This document shows positions 7,454-15,346 of a DNA stretch of 64,000 nt, in pieces. This DNA is from Methylotenera sp965234545 (lineage in GTDB: Bacteria; Pseudomonadota; Gammaproteobacteria; Burkholderiales; Methylophilaceae), in the NCBI GenBank assembly GCA_965234545.1, contig OZ248348.1, positions 1,488,001 to 1,552,000 on the forward strand, read 5' to 3'. Position 1 is the first letter of the stretch. Each line of letters opens with the position of its first letter. The notes beneath the pieces are model-generated. The model searched no databases. It saw only the letters and a list, made by a program, of their open reading frames with translations, and was not told the origin of the DNA. Both the position numbers and the translations under genes were made by a program.

Positions 7454-7672
7454 GTGGGGGAAATGCAGTGGATTATCTTCAAGTACGCGATTACAGCGGT
7501 AATGGTTGTATTGATCTCTGAGATTGTTAAACGGAGTGATAAGTTAGGCGGCTTGATTGCTGCCATGCCTTTGGTTACTGTTTTAACGTTAATTTGGCGC
7601 TTTGTAGAAAACCAGTCATCGGAAAAAATTGCCAGCCAAATAGACGTAAAAAAAGCACCAACTTTAGGTTAA
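7454..7672 (+). pseudogene. DUF3147 family membrane protein, truncated by the repeat
   Basis: 72 codons from GTG 7454 (ATG 7463 is also possible; a GGGGG run lies between them). The N-terminal two helices fit DUF3147 (SEIVKRSDKLGGLIAAMPLV, then a WRFVENQSSEKIA motif), a small membrane family of about 115 residues. The match stops at residue about 62, exactly where the right copy of the tRNA-Leu repeat begins at 7647, and the last ten codons are read from the tRNA terminator. The C-terminal half is absent from the window. So the gene was cut when the island end was formed. Confidence 0.7.
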
Positions 7673-7681
7673 GTGCTTGTT
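7647..7681 (-). terminator. rho-independent terminator of tRNA-Leu
   Basis: On the minus strand, just after the tRNA, arms AAGCAC..TAAC and GTTGGTGCTT (G-U pair and one bulged T) enclose a CTAAA loop, followed by a run of seven T. A near-identical copy lies in the left repeat (5087-5121). Confidence 0.75.
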
Positions 7682-7742
7682 TTATTTTGGTGCCCGGGGC
7701 CGGAATCGAACCGGCACGCTGTTGCCAGCGCGGGATTTTGAG
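7647..7742. repeat. right copy of tRNA-Leu direct repeat (att-like)
   Basis: 96 bases matching 5087-5181. It begins in the hairpin downstream of tRNA-Leu and ends in the anticodon stem, after which the intact tRNA continues and the left copy diverges. The boundary at 7647 coincides with the loss of DUF3147 coding similarity. Confidence 0.9.
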
Positions 7743-7774
7743 TCCCGTGCGTCTACCAATTCCGCCACCCGGGC
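7688..7774 (-). tRNA. tRNA-Leu(CAA)
   Basis: 87 bases including an encoded CCA end (complement of 7688-7690). Acceptor arms GCCCGGG and CCCGGGC pair perfectly. The D arm carries GGCGGAATTGGTAGACGC, the anticodon arm is CGGGA-CTCAAAA-TCCCG with anticodon CAA, the long variable arm (about CGCTGGCAACAGCG) marks a class II tRNA, and the T arm is CCGG-TTCGATT-CCGG. It decodes UUG. Its 3' end is the apparent integration site of the metal island. Confidence 0.97.
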
Positions 7775-7837
7775 ATTATTGAAAAATACATTGCTGTATA
7801 ATTTGCGATTTCGCTATTATAACAAGCTCTGGGAATT

Positions 7838-8890
7838 ATGCGTACAGAAGATTTCGATTTTTATTTACCTGATGCGTTAATTGCCCAGCACCCCACCTTT
7901 GAGCGAACCGCCAGCCGCATGTTGCACCTTAACGGCCAGGACGGCAGCCTCAGCGACAAAAAATTTTTAGATTTAGTGGACAGCATTAACGCCGGCGATT
8001 TATTGGTGTTTAACGACACCCGTGTGATTAAAGCACGCTTGTTTGGCCATAAACACAGCGGCGGCAATGTGGAAGTGTTGATTGAACGCGTGATTAATTC
8101 GCACACGGCTTACGCGCATGTGCGGGCCTCACGGGCCCCCAAGGTGGGCAGTTTAATAAGGCTATCGGATGCCTTTGATGCGGAAGTCACTGCCCGTCAC
8201 GATGATTTATTTGAACTGCATTTTTTAAGCGAAACCGCGGTGTTGGATTTACTTGACGCTCATGGCGCCCTGCCCTTACCACCCTACATCACGCATGCGG
8301 CCACCAGCGAAGACGAAAACCGCTATCAGACCGTGTTTAGTAAACACCTAGGGGCTGTGGCAGCGCCGACCGCTGGCTTGCATTTTAATGAAGCCGTGTT
8401 GGAGGCAATAAAAAACAAAGGCATAGAGATTGCCTACGTGACTTTGCATGTGGGCGCAGGGACCTTTCAACCGGTGCGCGTGGACAATATACACGAGCAT
8501 AAAATGCACAGCGAGTTGTACAGCATTCCGCAAGCCACGGTAGACATAATTTTAAAAACCAAACAACAAGGCGGCATGGTCACGGCAGTCGGCACCACCG
8601 CTTTACGGGCCTTGGAAAGTGCGGCCAAGCTTAATGATGGCGCGCACGGATTGTTGCAGGCCGGCAGTGGTGACACCGATATATTCATCACCCCAGGCTA
8701 CGCATTTAAGGTGGTTGATCGCTTATTTACCAATTTCCATCTACCCAAAAGCACGCTGCTTATGTTAGTGTCGGCTTTCGCTGGATTGGCGAATATTAAA
8801 GCGGCGTATGCACATGCCATTGCCCAAGAGTACCGGTTTTTTAGTTACGGCGATGCCATGCTCATTGAAAAACAAACGGCCATAGCTTGA
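7838..8890 (+). CDS. queA: S-adenosylmethionine:tRNA ribosyltransferase-isomerase
   Basis: 350 residues (E. coli QueA 356). It moves the ribose of AdoMet to 7-aminomethyl-7-deazaguanine in tRNA to form epoxyqueuosine. Family segments are present throughout: MRTEDFDFYLPDALIAQHP at the start, LLVFNDTRVIKARL, GAVAAPTAGLHF, TLHVGAGTFQPV, and the C-terminal FHLPKSTLLMLVSAFAG. The ATG follows a GGGAATT that serves as a weak ribosome site. It is divergent from tRNA-Leu, itself not a queuosine tRNA. The usual partner tgt is not in the window. Confidence 0.97.
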   Translation: MRTEDFDFYLPDALIAQHPTFERTASRMLHLNGQDGSLSDKKFLDLVDSINAGDLLVFNDTRVIKARLFGHKHSGGNVEVLIERVINSHTAYAHVRASRAPKVGSLIRLSDAFDAEVTARHDDLFELHFLSETAVLDLLDAHGALPLPPYITHAATSEDENRYQTVFSKHLGAVAAPTAGLHFNEAVLEAIKNKGIEIAYVTLHVGAGTFQPVRVDNIHEHKMHSELYSIPQATVDIILKTKQQGGMVTAVGTTALRALESAAKLNDGAHGLLQAGSGDTDIFITPGYAFKVVDRLFTNFHLPKSTLLMLVSAFAGLANIKAAYAHAIAQEYRFFSYGDAMLIEKQTAIA

Positions 8891-8953
8891 ACGAATTCGA
8901 ACAACACTTAGACTAATCTCATTATTAATTTAGCCATTAAAGAAAATTTACTT

Positions 8954-9829
8954 ATGCGTATCTCTACCCTATTACTTACATTGGCCATAGCCACAGCGGG
9001 GCAAGTTGCCCAAGCAGAAATATTAGCCGAGGCTCAAGTGGGCATCAAAATTCCATTGATGCAAAAACCCACTACCCGCCCGATGACTGTGGCGCATGTG
9101 CCTGGCTTGAAGCGCTATTACGTTGCCGATGGCGGCTTAGCACCGATGGGCAGCGAGTTCGAAGCGCCCATTTCTAAATCGCTCATCCACGCCTACAACG
9201 ACGAGGGTAAATACGTCAATTCAGCCCGCCCTGGCTACGATAACCGCTCTATTTATTACAACAGCAATAGCAATAAATTGGAGACCATCACTTACAACAT
9301 ATCAAGTTACGGCGGCTTTTCCCCCAATACCGGTATTTTTGCGATTGATCTGACTGAGACAGGTGAAGTGAAGGACACCTCAACCGATGTGTTTGGTTTC
9401 AATCCGGCATTCGGCGATGCCAATACCATGCCCAGTTACAACCCAGAAACGGGCTTGTATTATGCCAAGCAAGGACGCAGCAACAAGGTTTTGGTGGTGG
9501 ATTTAAAACTGCGTGAACCGGCCAGTGAAATCACGCTGGACCTGACAAAAACTGGCGCTGCCACCGATGACGTAAGCGATTACTTCGTGGCATACACTGG
9601 GGTAAAAAATGAGGAACTATTATTATTGGACATCGACCACAAGTGTGTCTTGGTGTTTAATTTAAGCGGTCAATTCCAAGGCAAGAGCGCCTTGCCTAAA
9701 GACTTAAAATTACGTTCACACAATCATTTAAACGGCACCGGTTATGCCAACGACATGCTGTTTGTTTACCATGAATCAGAAGGGGAATTTGGCACCTATT
9801 ACGGCTTTAAAATTGTCAAAGCCAATTAA
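8954..9829 (+). CDS. exported protein of unknown function, beta-propeller-like
   Basis: 291 residues with a signal peptide (residues 1-21, ending AQA). The mature part has repeated strand-rich blocks with Tyr/Asn-rich turns (YYVADGG, SIYYNSNSNKLETITYN, SYNPETGLYYAKQG, KVLVVDL, ELLLLDIDHKCVLVFNL), suggesting a small beta-propeller of the YVTN/NHL type, perhaps a periplasmic binding or scaffold protein. It has one Cys and no recognisable catalytic motif. It stands alone between queA and a terminator. I do not recognise the family. Confidence 0.75.
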   Translation: MRISTLLLTLAIATAGQVAQAEILAEAQVGIKIPLMQKPTTRPMTVAHVPGLKRYYVADGGLAPMGSEFEAPISKSLIHAYNDEGKYVNSARPGYDNRSIYYNSNSNKLETITYNISSYGGFSPNTGIFAIDLTETGEVKDTSTDVFGFNPAFGDANTMPSYNPETGLYYAKQGRSNKVLVVDLKLREPASEITLDLTKTGAATDDVSDYFVAYTGVKNEELLLLDIDHKCVLVFNLSGQFQGKSALPKDLKLRSHNHLNGTGYANDMLFVYHESEGEFGTYYGFKIVKAN

Positions 9830-9849
9830 GCAATGCAAGTAGCATGCAT

Positions 9850-9876
9850 AAAAAACCGCCAAGAAGGCGGTTTTTT
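9850..9876. terminator. bidirectional rho-independent terminator
   Basis: Arms ACCGCC and GGCGGT around an AAGAA loop with flanking A and T runs. It separates the convergent exported-protein gene and DUF1097 gene and can serve both. Confidence 0.9.
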
Positions 9877-9895
9877 ATTTCGAATTAAAATGCGA

Positions 9896-10399
9896 TTATT
9901 TGCCTAACATGCCTGCAACCTTGCCAGAAACCATACCAAATACGGCACCTAGTACGGTTGATACGGCCACCAACAACACTGGATTAGTCATGTCCATCAA
10001 TGTTGCGTTTGCAGCTGTACCCGCTGTTAAAGCTAAGCCTGCTGTTGCAGCATAACCGTATACATTAGCAGGTACCACTGACAGTAAATTATTACCGGCC
10101 AATATCACTAATGGGAACACTGTGACTGCAATGATCACTGGGGCAGATAATGCACCTAGACCAGCTAGTGCACCAGCGTTTACTAAGTACAAGGCAACGC
10201 CAGCCATAACTGCACCAAAAATCATCCCTGCGATGGTTTTTTGCAATGCAGCATCGTCCCCACCGGTGTGGAAATAGCAACCCCAAGCAATAAAACCAAC
10301 CCAAACCAAAGCAACACTAGCGAGTGGGTTTAATGCCACAAACGCCCACACACCCCCTAAAACAGCAATACTTAATGCAAGTGCAGTTAATTTCGACAT
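9896..10399 (-). CDS. DUF1097 family inner-membrane protein
   Basis: 167 residues, almost entirely hydrophobic with about five or six membrane segments rich in Ala, Gly and Val. The pattern fits DUF1097 (E. coli YcdZ type): a WVGFIAWGCYFHTGG motif near residue 35 and a conserved Asn-rich GNNLLSVVPANVYGY segment in the middle. The function is unknown. A strong ribosome site (AGGAG, 7 bases before ATG) suggests good expression. About 230 bases separate it from the next gene upstream. Confidence 0.82.
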   Translation of the reverse strand: MSKLTALALSIAVLGGVWAFVALNPLASVALVWVGFIAWGCYFHTGGDDAALQKTIAGMIFGAVMAGVALYLVNAGALAGLGALSAPVIIAVTVFPLVILAGNNLLSVVPANVYGYAATAGLALTAGTAANATLMDMTNPVLLVAVSTVLGAVFGMVSGKVAGMLGK

Positions 10400-10525
10400 A
10401 CTTAATTCTCCTAAATTATTATATAAATGAGTAACAAGTTAATGCGAACAGCGGCGAGATATGCGGGGCTTTTTTCTGACTTAAGTGACCCCGTCATGAA
10501 AACGCTAGCGCAATACTGAACGATT

Positions 10526-10541
10526 TTTACAAAAATGTAAA
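10526..10541. promoter_or_regulatory. inverted repeat TTTACA-N4-TGTAAA, possible operator
   Basis: A perfect 6+6 base palindrome in the 229-base gap between the DUF1097 gene and the transglycosylase gene, about 130 bases upstream of the DUF1097 start. On the minus strand its first arm could also serve as a -35 element (TTTACA) with a weak -10 17 bases on. Otherwise the gap is AT-rich and shows nothing clear. Confidence 0.3.
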
Positions 10542-10628
10542 CTTTTTTAGGCACCAATAGTGTGCATGGGCCGGAAATGCTAGATAAGCACTTGATTTTA
10601 TGTAGGTATTAAACAAAAAATAATGCAT

Positions 10629-11267
10629 TTAAAGGTGAGTAGCGGGGAATTTTGCGGGAAAATCGCCATTTTTAGATGGGTAATCCCAGTGTTTACGCCA
10701 GGTTGCCAGGACTAAATTGGGGTAAGCAGATTGCCCTAAGCTGCCGTTATAGCGGCCTAGCGCGCGAAATAAATCGCCGTTTTCCCTGTCCAAATAGTGC
10801 CTTAAAATAGTGCAACCGTAGCGTAAATTAGTACGCAGCAAGAATAAATTGTGGTCGGACGCACCAATGGCGCGCGGCCAAAACGGCATGATTTGCATAA
10901 AACCACGGGCACCAGCGGTCGATACGGCATACTTATTAAAGCCGCTTTCCACCTGGATCAAACCTAAAACCAGTTGCGGGTCTAGCCCAGCACGGCTGGC
11001 TTCGTAATGCACCGTGCGCAATAAATCTTCTCGGTAGGCGGCATTGGGGATGCGTTTTTGCAGGCGGGTGGACATGGTCTGCAACCAAGCCGCACCCTCC
11101 TTATCGGAGGCGAACAGCAGTTTTGCTGGGGCTTTATCGCTGATGCTGCGTTGCATCATGGCCCTAACGGAGCGTGAGAGTGGCTCTTCTATTTGCGATC
11201 CAGCCTGGCTGTTTAGGCTAACGATTAAGCCCAGCAGCACAGTTAGGAATGCATGGCAGAAAGGCAT
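10629..11267 (-). CDS. lytic transglycosylase, SLT domain family
   Basis: 212 residues. A signal peptide (residues 1-22) leads to a short linker and an SLT domain from about residue 85. The catalytic Glu107 lies in LGLIQVESGFN, followed by the family motif ARGFMQIMPFWP and the ALGRYNGS segment. It would cut peptidoglycan between MurNAc and GlcNAc in the periplasm, leaving a 1,6-anhydro end. It lacks the superhelical domain of Slt70 and is a short stand-alone form. It sits 17 bases downstream of proS on the same strand. Confidence 0.9.
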   Translation of the reverse strand: MPFCHAFLTVLLGLIVSLNSQAGSQIEEPLSRSVRAMMQRSISDKAPAKLLFASDKEGAAWLQTMSTRLQKRIPNAAYREDLLRTVHYEASRAGLDPQLVLGLIQVESGFNKYAVSTAGARGFMQIMPFWPRAIGASDHNLFLLRTNLRYGCTILRHYLDRENGDLFRALGRYNGSLGQSAYPNLVLATWRKHWDYPSKNGDFPAKFPATHL

Positions 11268-11284
11268 GGGTGGTCTGGTGTGAT

Positions 11285-13003
11285 TTAGGCTATTTTTTGC
11301 ATGAATGCCAGCACTTGGTTTAAAGGCATGGACTCGGCCTGCTCGGCATGGCGCGCTTTGTATTCCACCAAGCCATCGGCTAAACCGCGCTCACCCACCA
11401 CCAAGCGGTGTGGCACGCCCATCAAATCGGCTTCAGCAAACATCACGCCGGGACGCTCGCCCCTGTCGTCTAGCATGGCATCGATGCCAGCGGCTTTTAG
11501 ATCGGCATACAACTGATTAGCGGCGGCTTGCACCGCCTCGGATTTGTCATAGCCGATGGGGCAGATGGCCACGGCAAAGGGTGCCATGCTGGCTGGGAAG
11601 ACTATGCCGCGTTCGTCAAAACCTTGCTCAATGGCCGCACCTACGATGCGTGACACGCCTATGCCATAACAACCCATCTCCATCACTTGGGTCTGGCCGT
11701 TCTCATCCAAATAAGTGGCGTTCATGGCGGACGAATATTTAGTGCGCAATTGGAATATGTGGCCCACTTCTATGCCGCGGCAAAGTGACAATGTGCCTTT
11801 ACCGTCTGGGCTGGCATCGCCTTCCACCACATTGCGTATGTCTGCCACCAAACCGGGTTCAGCTAAATCGCGGCCAAAATTGACCCCGCTTAAATGATAC
11901 TTAGGCTTGTTGGCACCGCAGACAAAATCGCTCATGGCGGCCACGGTTTTGTCGGCAATCACTGTGACGTTAGTCGCCACATTGACCGGGCCGATAAAGC
12001 CCGGTGGGCAATTTAAATGGGCGCGAATTTCTTCTTCGGTAGCCAAGCGGAAATCCGCCATGCCGTCTAATTTGGCTAACTTCACTTCGTTTAAATTGTG
12101 GTCACCGCGCAACAAGGCCAAGTAAAAACGGCTGCTGTCATCGGCTTGCTTCACCATAAGTGCGATGGCTTTGACGGTTTGCGTAACGCTGATATTCAGT
12201 AAAGCTGCCACGTCGGCACAAGCCGTTTGCTTAGGTGTGTCCACTTCTTGCATGGCGGCCGTTGGTGCCTGACGTTTAGCCACGGTGATGGCTTCAGCCA
12301 ACTCAACGTTGGCCGCGTAATCGGAGCTGTCGCAATACGCTAAGCCATCTTCACCCGAATCGGCCAAAACATGAAACTCGTGCGAACCATCGCCGCCTAT
12401 GGCACCGGTATCGGCTTTAACGGCACGAAATTTTAAACCCAAGCGATTAAAAATCGCGCTGTAGGCTTGGTACATGGTGGCGTAAGTTTGCTCTAATGAG
12501 GCAAAGTCGGTGTGAAAAGAATAAGCGTCTTTCATCATGAATTCGCGTGCACGCATCACACCAAAACGCGGGCGGATTTCATCACGGAATTTGGTTTGAA
12601 TTTGATAAAAATTAAGTGGCAATTGCTTGTAGCTGCGAATTTCCGTGCGGGCAATGTCGGTAATCACTTCTTCGTGGGTAGGGCCAAAGCAAAACTCGCG
12701 CTCGTGCCTATCGGTAATTTTCAGCATTTGCGGACCAAACACCGCCCAACGACCCGTTTCATCCCACAACTCGCGTGGCTGCACGGCCGGCATCAACAAT
12801 TCCAGCGCACCGGCTTTGTTCATTTCCTCGCGCACTATGGTTTCAACCTTGCGTAAAACACGCAAACCCAAGGGCATCCAACTGTACAAACCCGAGCCTA
12901 AACGTTTAATTAAGCCGGCTCGCACCATCAAAATATGGCTTTGCAACTCGGCGTCGTTGGGGGCTTCTTTTTGCGTGTTGAAGAAAAATTGGGAGGCGCG
13001 CAT
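11285..13003 (-). CDS. proS: prolyl-tRNA synthetase
   Basis: 572 residues from ATG 13003, exactly the length of E. coli ProS and starting MRASQFFFNTQKEAP as expected. The open frame extends to 13069 but the extra 22 residues are not family-like. Class II motifs are visible: GLRVLRKVETIVREEM (motif 1), FRDEIRPRFGVMRAREFMMKD (motif 2 region) and MGCYGIGVSRIVGAAIEQ (motif 3). Between about 220 and 400 lies the YbaK-like editing domain that hydrolyses Ala-tRNA(Pro), so this is the bacterial-type enzyme. The anticodon-binding domain ends the protein. No clear ribosome site is seen. Confidence 0.97.
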   Translation of the reverse strand: MRASQFFFNTQKEAPNDAELQSHILMVRAGLIKRLGSGLYSWMPLGLRVLRKVETIVREEMNKAGALELLMPAVQPRELWDETGRWAVFGPQMLKITDRHEREFCFGPTHEEVITDIARTEIRSYKQLPLNFYQIQTKFRDEIRPRFGVMRAREFMMKDAYSFHTDFASLEQTYATMYQAYSAIFNRLGLKFRAVKADTGAIGGDGSHEFHVLADSGEDGLAYCDSSDYAANVELAEAITVAKRQAPTAAMQEVDTPKQTACADVAALLNISVTQTVKAIALMVKQADDSSRFYLALLRGDHNLNEVKLAKLDGMADFRLATEEEIRAHLNCPPGFIGPVNVATNVTVIADKTVAAMSDFVCGANKPKYHLSGVNFGRDLAEPGLVADIRNVVEGDASPDGKGTLSLCRGIEVGHIFQLRTKYSSAMNATYLDENGQTQVMEMGCYGIGVSRIVGAAIEQGFDERGIVFPASMAPFAVAICPIGYDKSEAVQAAANQLYADLKAAGIDAMLDDRGERPGVMFAEADLMGVPHRLVVGERGLADGLVEYKARHAEQAESMPLNQVLAFMQKIA

Positions 13004-13114
13004 GGTGAAAGTCGAATCGGAACAAATAAAAGTGTGAATTTTACCTTTTAACCGAACGCTCGTCAGCATTAATCCGCTTGAGCCGGCCTAAGCTGGCGGC
13101 ATGCTGCTGAAAGG

Positions 13115-13738
13115 CTAGGCTAAATCGGCTAGGGCTTGCATAGCCAGGCGCAAATCGTGCCAGGTTTGCGCTTTATCTAGCGGCTGCTGCAGTAAATGAT
13201 CTAGCGCATGCGTGGCGACCAGTGTCCGGCCATGGCAGGCGTGCAATTGGGCGCGTAAAGTTGGCAAGCTTGCCTGGCTAGCCAACAACTGTTGGGCAGC
13301 CGCTTCACCGAAGGTGATGAGCATTTTTGCTGGGCTAGCTGACAAGACATGGTCTGGATCAGTCATGGCCTGTGGGGTGTTTAAGCTAATGCGCATGGCC
13401 TTAGCCATGTTTTGCAGCAATTGCCATTCGTCTGACGATAAGCTGGCTGTAAGCGACACAAACAACCACAAGCCATCCGTGCTGGCGACCTGCGTCCAAG
13501 CCATGGCCACAAACACTTCTGGAACGACCGGCTCTGGTACGGCCTGTTCTGGCAAGACTGGCGCCCTAACATGAGCAGCAGGTGTCACTGGCACAACTCT
13601 CGCTGCGTGGGCTGCAGGCGCAAGCGGAGTCAAGCCGGCACGCAAATGCCACATAGGCAGCAATTCCAATTCGCGCAACACGTCTTCTTGCGTCATCGCA
13701 GGGGTGGCCTCGTCTTTTGTGTTTGGGTTTTTGTTCAT
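13115..13738 (-). CDS. uracil-DNA-glycosylase-fold protein, candidate Pol III psi (HolD-like)
   Basis: 207 residues. The N-terminus (LRELELLPMWHLR) matches both the start of DNA polymerase III psi and of betaproteobacterial family-4 uracil-DNA glycosylases. Residues about 40-75 are a Pro/Ala/Val linker. The C-terminal half follows the UDG fold: ITFGEAAAQQLL, LRAQLHACHGRTLVATHALDHLLQQPLDK, WHDLRLAM. The family-4 iron-sulfur Cys (four needed) are absent, with a single Cys remaining, and the active-site HP(S/A)Y motif has become HALDH, so glycosylase activity is unlikely. It lies 22 bases from rimI, as holD lies beside rimI in E. coli. A clamp-loader psi role is inference. Confidence 0.6.
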   Translation of the reverse strand: MNKNPNTKDEATPAMTQEDVLRELELLPMWHLRAGLTPLAPAAHAARVVPVTPAAHVRAPVLPEQAVPEPVVPEVFVAMAWTQVASTDGLWLFVSLTASLSSDEWQLLQNMAKAMRISLNTPQAMTDPDHVLSASPAKMLITFGEAAAQQLLASQASLPTLRAQLHACHGRTLVATHALDHLLQQPLDKAQTWHDLRLAMQALADLA

Positions 13739-13760
13739 GGGTTTTATTTAATGGCGTCGT

Positions 13761-14243
13761 TTACCCTATGGCCAAACCCATTAACACGGCGTCTTCTCGG
13801 CCGTTTTTGGCTGGGTAATAGCCGCGCCTAATGGCCATCTCATTAAAGCCGGTATTTTCATACAGCGCAATGGCGCTGACGTTACTCATGCGCACCTCTA
13901 GGAACATGTTGGCCGCTTGGTGCTGTTTAGCCAAATCCACCATGTGCTGCAACAGACATCGACCTAAGCCTTGCTTTTGGTAGGCTTGCGCGATGCTTAA
14001 ATTAAGCAAATGCGCTTCATCCAACACCAGCATCATCAAGGCATAGCCTATGATAACTTTATCACGCCACAGCACTCGCGCCGTGTAGCCGGCATTTAGA
14101 GAATCGCTGAAGTTACCACGCGTCCAAGGGTAAGGGTAGATCACCGGCTCTATGGCCATGATGGTATCCAAATCCGCCATGTGCATGGGCAGGAATTGGT
14201 CGTTGGCTGTTAGGCCATACGGCAGCTTGGAATTAATCATCAC
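13761..14243 (-). CDS. rimI: ribosomal protein S18 alanine N-acetyltransferase
   Basis: 160 residues, a GNAT acetyltransferase like RimI, which acetylates the N-terminal Ala of S18. The acetyl-CoA-binding loop appears as QKQGLGRCLLQHM (Q/RxxGxG/A) with the preceding LLNLSIAQAYQ strand. The C-terminal EVRMSNVSAIALYENTGF and GYYPAKNGREDAVLM motifs are typical of RimI. The start overlaps the tsaB stop by 4 bases (ATGA), so tsaB and rimI are coupled, a common arrangement. Confidence 0.93.
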   Translation of the reverse strand: MMINSKLPYGLTANDQFLPMHMADLDTIMAIEPVIYPYPWTRGNFSDSLNAGYTARVLWRDKVIIGYALMMLVLDEAHLLNLSIAQAYQKQGLGRCLLQHMVDLAKQHQAANMFLEVRMSNVSAIALYENTGFNEMAIRRGYYPAKNGREDAVLMGLAIG

Positions 14244-14929
14244 AGCGATTTACCCAGCTCACGTTCGGCGGTTTTAAGGGCTACCCGATTGCGCACGTAT
14301 ATAGGCATGGCAGATCCAGCTGGCAAAGCCTGCCCGGCGGCAAAATCCGCTTGGGTTAAAGCCAGTACTGCCATGGCCGATGGCAAGCAATCCGGCTGCG
14401 TGGCCAATAACTGGCCGCTGTAGACTGCTGCCAATGCCTCTGGGTAAGTCTGCCAACCGCTACCGACGCCGGTCCAGCCGGTACCCAATAAAACCGGCAC
14501 GACTTCCGGTTTGCACACCGTCGGTTCTGATAGGGTTTGCCAGTGCGCGCCAACTTTCTCGTATGCGGCATGGTAGACCTCGCCCATGCGCGCATCCAAA
14601 CAGGCGATGACTTTATTGGCGCCACTGGCTTGCGCTAGGGCCAACAAGGTACACACGCCCAACACCGGCAAATTGGCACCCAAACCTAGACCTTGTGCAA
14701 CGCCAGCGGCAATGCGCACGCCAGTAAATGAACCGGGGCCAGCACCAAACGCCAGGCCGTGCAGATCGCCCAATTGCAAATTGGCTTGCTTTAGCAAGCT
14801 GTCTATCTGCGGCAAAATGACTTGCGAGTGGGTTTGCCCGGCGTTCACTTGAAACACATAGGACGCATCGCCTTTAATTAAGGCTAGCGATAGGTGTTCC
14901 GTGGAGCTATCAAAGGCGAGTAAATTCAC
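14240..14929 (-). CDS. tsaB: tRNA threonylcarbamoyladenosine complex subunit TsaB
   Basis: 229 residues (E. coli TsaB 231). It has an ASKHA-type fold and pairs with TsaD and TsaE to make t6A37 on ANN-decoding tRNAs. The start MNLLAFDSSTEHLSLAL, the HSQVILPQIDSLL helix, and the AFGAGPGSFTGVRIAAGVAQGL segment are the family signature. Like other TsaB proteins it keeps the fold but not the metal site of TsaD. It is followed directly by rimI with a 4-base overlap. tsaD is not in the window. Confidence 0.95.
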   Translation of the reverse strand: MNLLAFDSSTEHLSLALIKGDASYVFQVNAGQTHSQVILPQIDSLLKQANLQLGDLHGLAFGAGPGSFTGVRIAAGVAQGLGLGANLPVLGVCTLLALAQASGANKVIACLDARMGEVYHAAYEKVGAHWQTLSEPTVCKPEVVPVLLGTGWTGVGSGWQTYPEALAAVYSGQLLATQPDCLPSAMAVLALTQADFAAGQALPAGSAMPIYVRNRVALKTAERELGKSL

Positions 14930-14947
14930 GTGGGCTTAATGTTCATT

Positions 14948-15346
14948 TTAATCAGACGCTATTTTGCCACGCATACGCTTAATTTGGCCACGCTGCGTTT
15001 TACTTTCTAAGCGCCTTTGTTTGGATCCGTAGCTGGGCCGTGTGGCATATCGGGTGGGCAACACTTTATTGGCCGCGTTAACGATGTCGTGCAAGCGCCC
15101 GATGGCGTCTTTTTTGTTGGCCTCCTGAGTGCGGTATTGCTGGGCTTTTAACACCAACACACCTTGCTCACTGATGCGGCTGTCTTTTAATTGCAGCAGC
15201 CGCGCTTTCAAACTCTCAGGCAAACTGGATGCAGCTATGTCAAATCGCAGGTGGATGGCACTGGATACTTTGTTGACGTTTTGCCCGCCCGCTCCTTGCG
15301 CGCGTATGGCGCTTAATTGGTAGTCGGATTCGGGAATAAGCAGCAT
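14948..15346 (-). CDS. arfB: alternative ribosome-rescue factor, peptidyl-tRNA hydrolase
   Basis: 132 residues (E. coli ArfB/YaeJ 140). It has the GGQ motif in AQGAGGQNVNKVSSAIHLRFD (Gly-Gly-Gln near residues 20-22), which hydrolyses peptidyl-tRNA on stalled ribosomes. The C-terminal tail is Lys/Arg-rich (RRLESKTQRGQIKRMRGK), as needed to enter the empty mRNA channel. Its ATG shares its A with the TGA stop of the helicase gene (TGATG), so translation is coupled. It works independently of tmRNA. Confidence 0.95.
   Translation of the reverse strand: MLLIPESDYQLSAIRAQGAGGQNVNKVSSAIHLRFDIAASSLPESLKARLLQLKDSRISEQGVLVLKAQQYRTQEANKKDAIGRLHDIVNAANKVLPTRYATRPSYGSKQRRLESKTQRGQIKRMRGKIASD

Larger units (their letters stand above)
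5087..7742. mobile_element. candidate tRNA-Leu-integrated metal island, no integrase
   Basis: A 2.6 kb segment lies between two direct copies of a sequence of about 95 bases that spans the 3' part of tRNA-Leu(CAA) and its downstream hairpin. The intact tRNA is at the right end and only a 3' fragment is at the left, the arrangement left when a tyrosine-recombinase element inserts at a tRNA 3' end. The cargo is a metal-handling operon and a truncated DUF3147 gene. No integrase, transposase or regulator is present, so it would be a decayed or non-autonomous island. A sampled line inside (5641-5700) is about 38% GC, lower than nearby chromosomal genes. An alternative is duplication of the tRNA followed by insertion of cargo. 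Confidence 0.65.

Noticed and set aside
7677..7880. 67-codon plus-strand frame beginning MFYFGARGRNRTGTLL
   Set aside because: It is the antisense of tRNA-Leu, a well-known false gene call, and runs into queA.
13004..13069. N-terminal extension of ProS
   Set aside because: The 22 extra residues do not fit the family, and the ATG at 13003 gives the exact E. coli length.
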